Virus record (IMG/VR): IMGVR_UViG_3300028840_002714
Span: 1 to 25,747 of that record
DNA length: 25,747 bases
DNA from: a virus
Reading direction: 5' to 3' (one strand)
Numbering within the stretch: the stretch's first letter is position 1; every line of letters begins with the position of its first letter. The notes below the pieces were generated by a model, which worked only from the letters and a program-made list of their open reading frames with translations, was not told the DNA's origin and made no database searches. A program made the position numbers and the translations under genes. Of this stretch, positions 21,598 to 25,747 are shown piece by piece.

Positions 21598-23978
21598 TGG
21601 CACAAGTAATCAGATATGTTGACCCGGACGCAACGGGTGCTAACAACGGTACTTCGTGGGCTGATGCCTATACATCGCTGAGTGCGTGGGAATCCGCAGA
21701 GCAGACAGACCTGGTCAGTGACGGTGACTATCACACAGTGTACTGTCGATCCTCAGGGGGAACAGATGATACGACTTATGTCGTTATCAACGGCTGGAAT
21801 ACAGGTGTATCTAATTACATAGAGATCATAGGCAATGACTTCCCCTCAAATGCACAATGGGATGGAACTAAATATGTTATTGGGACATCAGCCACTTATG
21901 ATATCGCAATTTACGAGCAGTACGTTTATATTATAAACATTCAAGATGCCCCAACTGCTGGATCAGGAATCTACCCGACCGTAGCGAATTGCTATATCGA
22001 TTCTTGTTATCTTAACGGTGGAAATAATTCGGTCATTGGCGTCAACAATCAAAGTGGTGGTACGGTTTATATTTACAACACTATCCTTGAAGATGGTAGC
22101 CAGGCTGTTAAAAATTATGGCACTGCATATATTTACAATTGCACTATTTATGATTGGTCAGGTCAGGGTATTTATAATATCTCAGGAGGGACATTAACAG
22201 CTAAAAACTGCGCTGTAGGTAATTGTGGTGATGATTTTCTAAATAGCGGCTCTATAACAATAGATTACTGCTGTTCTGATGATGGCGATGGAACGAACTC
22301 ACAGAATCCATCAGGTAGTAATTGGGATAATGAATTTACTACTCCAGGCACGGACTTTTCGCTTGAGAGTGGCGGTAATTGCGTCGGTAATGGTACGGAT
22401 GACCCAGGAAGCGGGTTATATTCTGACGATATCATAGGAACATCAAGAACAAGCACTTGGGACATTGGAGCTTTTGAATTAACAAGCGGTGATGAAACAG
22501 TAACACCGTCTGCCCAGGCATTGGGTGCTACATTACAAAGCCCGACGGTTGTTGTAGATTGCACAGTCACGCCGAGCACTCTTGCATTAGGAATGACACT
22601 TGAAACGCCAACTGTTTTGGCCGGTGTAATAGTCACGCCCTCTGCTCTCGATCTGGGCTTAACGCTCGAAACACCTACTCCGGTCATCGATTGCACAGTC
22701 ACACCCTCTGCTCTTGATTTAGGATTAACACTTGAAACACCTACGCCGGTCATAGATTGCACAGTCACGCCGAGTACTCTTGCATTAGGAATGACACTTG
22801 AAACCCCTACTGTTTTGGCCGGCGTAATAGTCACGCCCTCTGCCCTCGATTTAGGCTTAACACTTGAGACACCGACATTGGTGATTAATTCTATTGTTAC
22901 ACCGTCAACGCTGGATTTAGGCATTTCACTTGAAACGCCGACAGTATTTGCCGGCATAGCAGTCACGCCCTCGGCTCTTGATTTGGGCTTAACACTTGAA
23001 ACACCTACGATAATTGTCGATTGCACGGTTACGCCCTCGGCTCTTGACCTTGGATTAACAATTGAAACGCCGAGTGTTTACGCTGGATCGATAATCACTC
23101 CGAACGCCCTTGATCTGGGCTTAACACTTGAAACACCTACAATATCTATCGATTGCACAGTCACGCCCTCTGCTCTCGCTTTGAGCATAACAGTTGAAAC
23201 GCCAAATGTGCTAACAGACAATTTATTTTCTCCGAGCACATTTGCATTAGGTTTAACACTTGAGACACCTACAATTTTAACGACAACAAATTTCGTGGCC
23301 CCGCCAACTTTAGAAATGGGGATGACTTTACATGAGCCAACGATAATAACCCGCTTTACTGATATTCCGCCGGCAATGGAAGAAACATTGATAGACCCGT
23401 ATTTCGGCGGTGCCTGGCTGTGGCTGTGTGAAGTTGTAATGATCGGGCAGGATACCATAAGAATCGCACGCAATACAGACGATGTAGATTATGATAGAGA
23501 GACATTCTTAAAATCAAACTTCAAAATTGGAGAGCAAATATTTAGCGGTGATGGAACCATCCCCAGAGTGACATTGCGAGTCGCACAAGACGCGAATCGT
23601 TTAATGGAAACATTGATCAATGACACCGAAGGTGCTCTGGGTGCAAATATAAAACTTATCAAAGTAAATGAGAATTTTCTAACAACGCCGGTATCGGCCT
23701 TGGAGTATGACTATGACGCCCTGTCTTCTGAAAGTGACACAGAATATGTGACATTAACCCTCGGTATTCCGAACCCATTAACTCAAAGATTTCCTTTGAG
23801 GTTATACAGTAGCAAGAAATGTTGGAAGGCAACACCGACATTATTCAAAGGTCCGGAGTGTCAATATGCAGGTGCGGACTCAACATGTACCGGTACTTAT
23901 GAGGATTGTTATTTAAAAGGAAACGCGGTTAATTGGGGCGGCGAATTGGGGCTGGACCCGAACGTGTTAAAGGTATGA
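21597..23978 (+). CDS. Tail-tip L-like protein fused to beta-helix-like domain and 22-residue tandem repeats
   Basis: 793 residues, far longer than lambda gpL (232). Three parts are visible. Residues 1-300 are Asn/Gly/Tyr/Ser-rich and start like secreted or phage beta-helix proteins (IRYVDPDATGANNGTSWADAY), with many short strands such as VYIYNTI and AYIYNCTIY, fitting a right-handed parallel beta-helix. Residues 302-588 are 13 copies of a 22-residue repeat (VTPSALDLGLTLETPT plus six variable residues). Residues about 600-793 carry the gpL-type C-terminal domain, including a four-cysteine set (Cys742, Cys755, Cys764, Cys771) and a WGGELG end, as in gpL homologues that bind an iron-sulfur cluster. 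It lies just before the K-like gene as in lambda. A tail-tip hub with an added host-surface binding domain is inferred. Confidence 0.8.
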   Translation: MAQVIRYVDPDATGANNGTSWADAYTSLSAWESAEQTDLVSDGDYHTVYCRSSGGTDDTTYVVINGWNTGVSNYIEIIGNDFPSNAQWDGTKYVIGTSATYDIAIYEQYVYIINIQDAPTAGSGIYPTVANCYIDSCYLNGGNNSVIGVNNQSGGTVYIYNTILEDGSQAVKNYGTAYIYNCTIYDWSGQGIYNISGGTLTAKNCAVGNCGDDFLNSGSITIDYCCSDDGDGTNSQNPSGSNWDNEFTTPGTDFSLESGGNCVGNGTDDPGSGLYSDDIIGTSRTSTWDIGAFELTSGDETVTPSAQALGATLQSPTVVVDCTVTPSTLALGMTLETPTVLAGVIVTPSALDLGLTLETPTPVIDCTVTPSALDLGLTLETPTPVIDCTVTPSTLALGMTLETPTVLAGVIVTPSALDLGLTLETPTLVINSIVTPSTLDLGISLETPTVFAGIAVTPSALDLGLTLETPTIIVDCTVTPSALDLGLTIETPSVYAGSIITPNALDLGLTLETPTISIDCTVTPSALALSITVETPNVLTDNLFSPSTFALGLTLETPTILTTTNFVAPPTLEMGMTLHEPTIITRFTDIPPAMEETLIDPYFGGAWLWLCEVVMIGQDTIRIARNTDDVDYDRETFLKSNFKIGEQIFSGDGTIPRVTLRVAQDANRLMETLINDTEGALGANIKLIKVNENFLTTPVSALEYDYDALSSESDTEYVTLTLGIPNPLTQRFPLRLYSSKKCWKATPTLFKGPECQYAGADSTCTGTYEDCYLKGNAVNWGGELGLDPNVLKV
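22500..23360 (+). repeat. 13 tandem 66-bp coding repeats
   Basis: Thirteen units encode residues 302-588 of the L-like protein, each 66 bases except one carrying an extra codon before the last unit. Units 2 (from 22566) and 5 (from 22764) differ at only four of 66 bases, and units 3, 4 and 6 are likewise close, so a three-unit block was duplicated recently. Copies near both ends are more diverged, the pattern produced by internal gain and loss. Confidence 0.9.
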
Positions 23979-24343
23979 TTGCTAAACAAATACAAGAGAT
24001 ACTTAATGAACCATTTGGTCAGAACCTTGCCGGCCAAAGCAGAAAGTATGTCTGTTGGGCTTTTTGCCGGCATGTTTACAGATTGCTCGGCTTGCCTCGA
24101 TTAAAAAACTTACAACATCAAACGCAGATGAAAAAAATTGACAAGCCGGTTGTGCCATGCATTGTGCTTTTTAATATGGGCGGTGACTGGCATAGCGGAG
24201 TTGTCTATCCGGATACACTACATTTCATACATGCAACGCCGGTTGACATTAAAGACAGAAACACAAATCAATATGTGGCTTGCAGGGAGCGGTTGACCGG
24301 CTGGCCCTGGAGTTTAATAATCGAAGGTTATTATGAACCATGA
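23975..24343 (+). CDS. NlpC/P60-type peptidase domain, gpK-like
   Basis: 122 residues from the ATG at 23975, which overlaps the L-like stop in ATGA; an in-frame ATG at 23933 would overlap by 46 bases. Likely catalytic residues are Cys27 in YVCWAF, His73 in WHSGVV and His86 in FIHA, matching the Cys-His-His triad of NlpC/P60 fold enzymes. In lambda, gpK carries this domain next to an N-terminal MPN-type domain, which is absent here; the length fits the peptidase part alone. It would cut peptidoglycan stem peptides during entry or act in tail-tip assembly. Gene order L-K-I/J supports the call. Confidence 0.7.
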   Translation: MIAKQIQEILNEPFGQNLAGQSRKYVCWAFCRHVYRLLGLPRLKNLQHQTQMKKIDKPVVPCIVLFNMGGDWHSGVVYPDTLHFIHATPVDIKDRNTNQYVACRERLTGWPWSLIIEGYYEP

Positions 24344-25747
24344 TTCATCAATATACGTGGCTATTTTAAGTCATCCTTTTAATAAAGGTGACACAACAGT
24401 TGTTCGAGTACCATTCAAGGGACAGAACATCGAGCAATTGAAAAGTCAATTACACTTGCCGGCTAATGACCTGTGTGTTGTTGACAATAAAGAAAACGGT
24501 CAAATTAGAGCGGGTTCGAAAGTGGTGTTCGCTCCTGCAGCTGCATGGGCTGTACTATGGGAGATAATAAAGGGGATTGCCTGGTCGGCGCTCATAACAG
24601 TCGGTGTGTATTACTTGACAAGGGGATTATTCGACCAGACGTTACCGGAGAAAAAAGAGCTACCGGAGACACAGTCTTTTGGCTGGGATTCATTCACACA
24701 AAGGCGAGAAGGTATTCCAATGCCGGAACCTTACGGAAGGAATATGCATTATGGAAACATAGTTGCAAAGTGGACAGACGTTGACGATAGCGGTAGTGAG
24801 ATTTTATATTTGATTCTCGATTATGGCCGTGGACCGGTTCAAGGCAGGGGATCCAACATTGTTTATATAGATGACCAGCCGGCTGGCAATTTTTCAAACT
24901 TAACTGTGCAGGATAGATTAGGTACGACTAATCAGACCTGCATGACAGGTTTTGAAAAACACAAGAACGAATACAGGACTAAAGGCTACGAGTTTACTTA
25001 TGATGATGGCCCGGTGACATGGACAACACCTAATCAGAATTTTAATGATATCGAATACACTCTCGAATTCCTACGCGGCATTTGGCATTATACGGACATG
25101 GGCGACCAGGTCGCTCATTCGATAGGTGTCAAAGTTGAGATTAGCGAAAGAGGTTTGGCGACGTGGACAACTCTGCTTAATACAAGTATCAGTGAAAGTC
25201 AGATGTCGCCTGTCTATAAAAAATATAGCGTCAATGAACAATCGCCGGGCTATGTGGAACGCGGCAAGAAATACGATTTAAGATTCACCAAAACAACAGC
25301 AGACCAGGGAATTGTTCGTTTTGGCGACGATGTCGGTGTAAGGTCGGTTAGGGAGGTCATTGACGTAGCGTTTAGAAGGCCTGGTCGTGCATTGCTCGGT
25401 ATAATAGCCCTGGCAACAGAGCGGTTGCATGGAAGCTTCAATGTCAAGTGGGTTGCTGATGGCAAGCTTGTCAATATTTACAACGGGACATCATGGTCGA
25501 TTGGTTACACACGAAATCGAGCATGGATATATTTTGACCAGGTGACACAGCCTGTAATTAGCGGTGACGGAGCGGGAGAACCATATACGATTGAGCGGTA
25601 CGAAGGGCTAAGCCCGACGAGGGTTGATACTGCTTTCATTTATGAGTGGGCTGAGTGGTGTTCTCAGCAGGTTGACGATGGTAACGGCGGTACAGAAGAT
25701 AGGATGACATGTGACATAATCTGCGATTTTTCAACAGATGTGTGGCG
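24333..25747 (+). CDS. Tail-tip attachment protein, I/J-like (3' truncated by window)
   Basis: An open frame of 471 codons begins at the ATG at 24333, overlapping the K-like stop by 11 bases, with GAAGG upstream, and runs off the window without a stop. Residues 1-66 look like a small beta-grasp part (VVRVPFKGQNIEQLKSQLHL, then RAGSKVVFAPA). A hydrophobic segment at about 67-99 (AAWAVLWEIIKGIAWSALITVGVYYL) recalls gpI. Downstream, GIPMPEPYGRNMHYGN and ILDYGRGPVQG have the G-x-P-x-P-x-x-Y-G strand of gpJ-type hubs. Thus it appears to be an I-like head fused to a J-like central hub, which attaches the fibre and determines host range. C-terminal domains lie beyond the window. Confidence 0.75.
   Translation, partial: MNHDSSIYVAILSHPFNKGDTTVVRVPFKGQNIEQLKSQLHLPANDLCVVDNKENGQIRAGSKVVFAPAAAWAVLWEIIKGIAWSALITVGVYYLTRGLFDQTLPEKKELPETQSFGWDSFTQRREGIPMPEPYGRNMHYGNIVAKWTDVDDSGSEILYLILDYGRGPVQGRGSNIVYIDDQPAGNFSNLTVQDRLGTTNQTCMTGFEKHKNEYRTKGYEFTYDDGPVTWTTPNQNFNDIEYTLEFLRGIWHYTDMGDQVAHSIGVKVEISERGLATWTTLLNTSISESQMSPVYKKYSVNEQSPGYVERGKKYDLRFTKTTADQGIVRFGDDVGVRSVREVIDVAFRRPGRALLGIIALATERLHGSFNVKWVADGKLVNIYNGTSWSIGYTRNRAWIYFDQVTQPVISGDGAGEPYTIERYEGLSPTRVDTAFIYEWAEWCSQQVDDGNGGTEDRMTCDIICDFSTDVW

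Noticed and set aside
22265-23026. 253-codon open frame on the minus strand
   Set aside because: It is the mirror of the tandem repeats: low-complexity repeats leave the antisense frame open. It has no ribosome binding site and opposes the operon.
22500-23360. CRISPR-like array
   Set aside because: The 66-bp units are contiguous, in frame and lack unique spacers; they are coding repeats.
23933-23974. Upstream start for the K-like gene at 23933
   Set aside because: It overlaps the conserved end of the L-like protein; the ATGA overlap at 23975 is the usual phage arrangement.
24545-24897. Short frames on both strands near 24545-24897
   Set aside because: They are shadows of the I/J-like frame, which runs through the whole stretch from 24333 to the window end.

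Overview
The window is one strand-biased block of a tailed double-stranded DNA bacteriophage or prophage. Every supported gene lies on the + strand, mostly in short-spaced or overlapping operons with Shine-Dalgarno sites. The module order from terminase to tail tip follows phage lambda: Nu1-like small terminase, GpA-like large terminase, gpW-like protein, gpB-like portal, protease with a nested scaffold, decoration protein, major capsid protein, Z- and U-like proteins, tail tube, frameshifted G/GT chaperone, tape measure, then M-, L-, K- and I/J-like tail-tip proteins. The major capsid protein instead resembles the Mu gpT family, so the virion module is a lambda/Mu mosaic. A lambda-type tail set with no sheath or baseplate genes points to a long non-contractile tail (siphovirus morphology). 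The host cannot be named from the sequence. No integrase, repressor, lysis cassette or host gene is visible, so lysogeny can be neither shown nor excluded.

Layout. (i) 97-4482 is an accessory or DNA-metabolism cassette: a ParB-fold protein coupled to a SAM methyltransferase, a sigma70-like promoter (1361-1389), a solitary clamp-loader-like AAA+ protein, three proteins of unknown function, a tRNA-like T-arm/acceptor minihelix (3275-3313) and a radical-SAM protein of the SplB type. (ii) 4485-8587 holds DNA packaging, including a zinc-ribbon protein and a non-coding repeat. (iii) 8584-14179 holds portal, protease/scaffold, a scaffold-related protein, decoration protein and capsid. (iv) 14290-17772 holds the connector, tail completion, tail tube and tail chaperones. 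(v) 17992-25747 holds the tape measure and tail tip, ending inside the J-like gene.

The genes form an assembly line. Scaffold and protease shape the prohead, the terminase fills it through the portal, connector proteins close it, and the G/GT chaperones load the tape measure while the tube polymerises on the M/L/K/I/J tip. Gene expression tricks are visible: an in-frame internal start with its own Shine-Dalgarno site (lambda C/Nu3 style) at 10946, and a canonical A AAA AAC -1 frameshift site at 16906-16912 followed by a foldable stem.

The most unusual objects are: a 793-residue L-like tail-tip protein whose Fe-S-type C-terminal domain is fused behind a beta-helix-like domain and 13 tandem 22-residue repeats, with the same repeat also present in the upstream M-like protein; a pair of ungapped 125-bp non-coding repeats 10 kb apart; and the tRNA-like minihelix.
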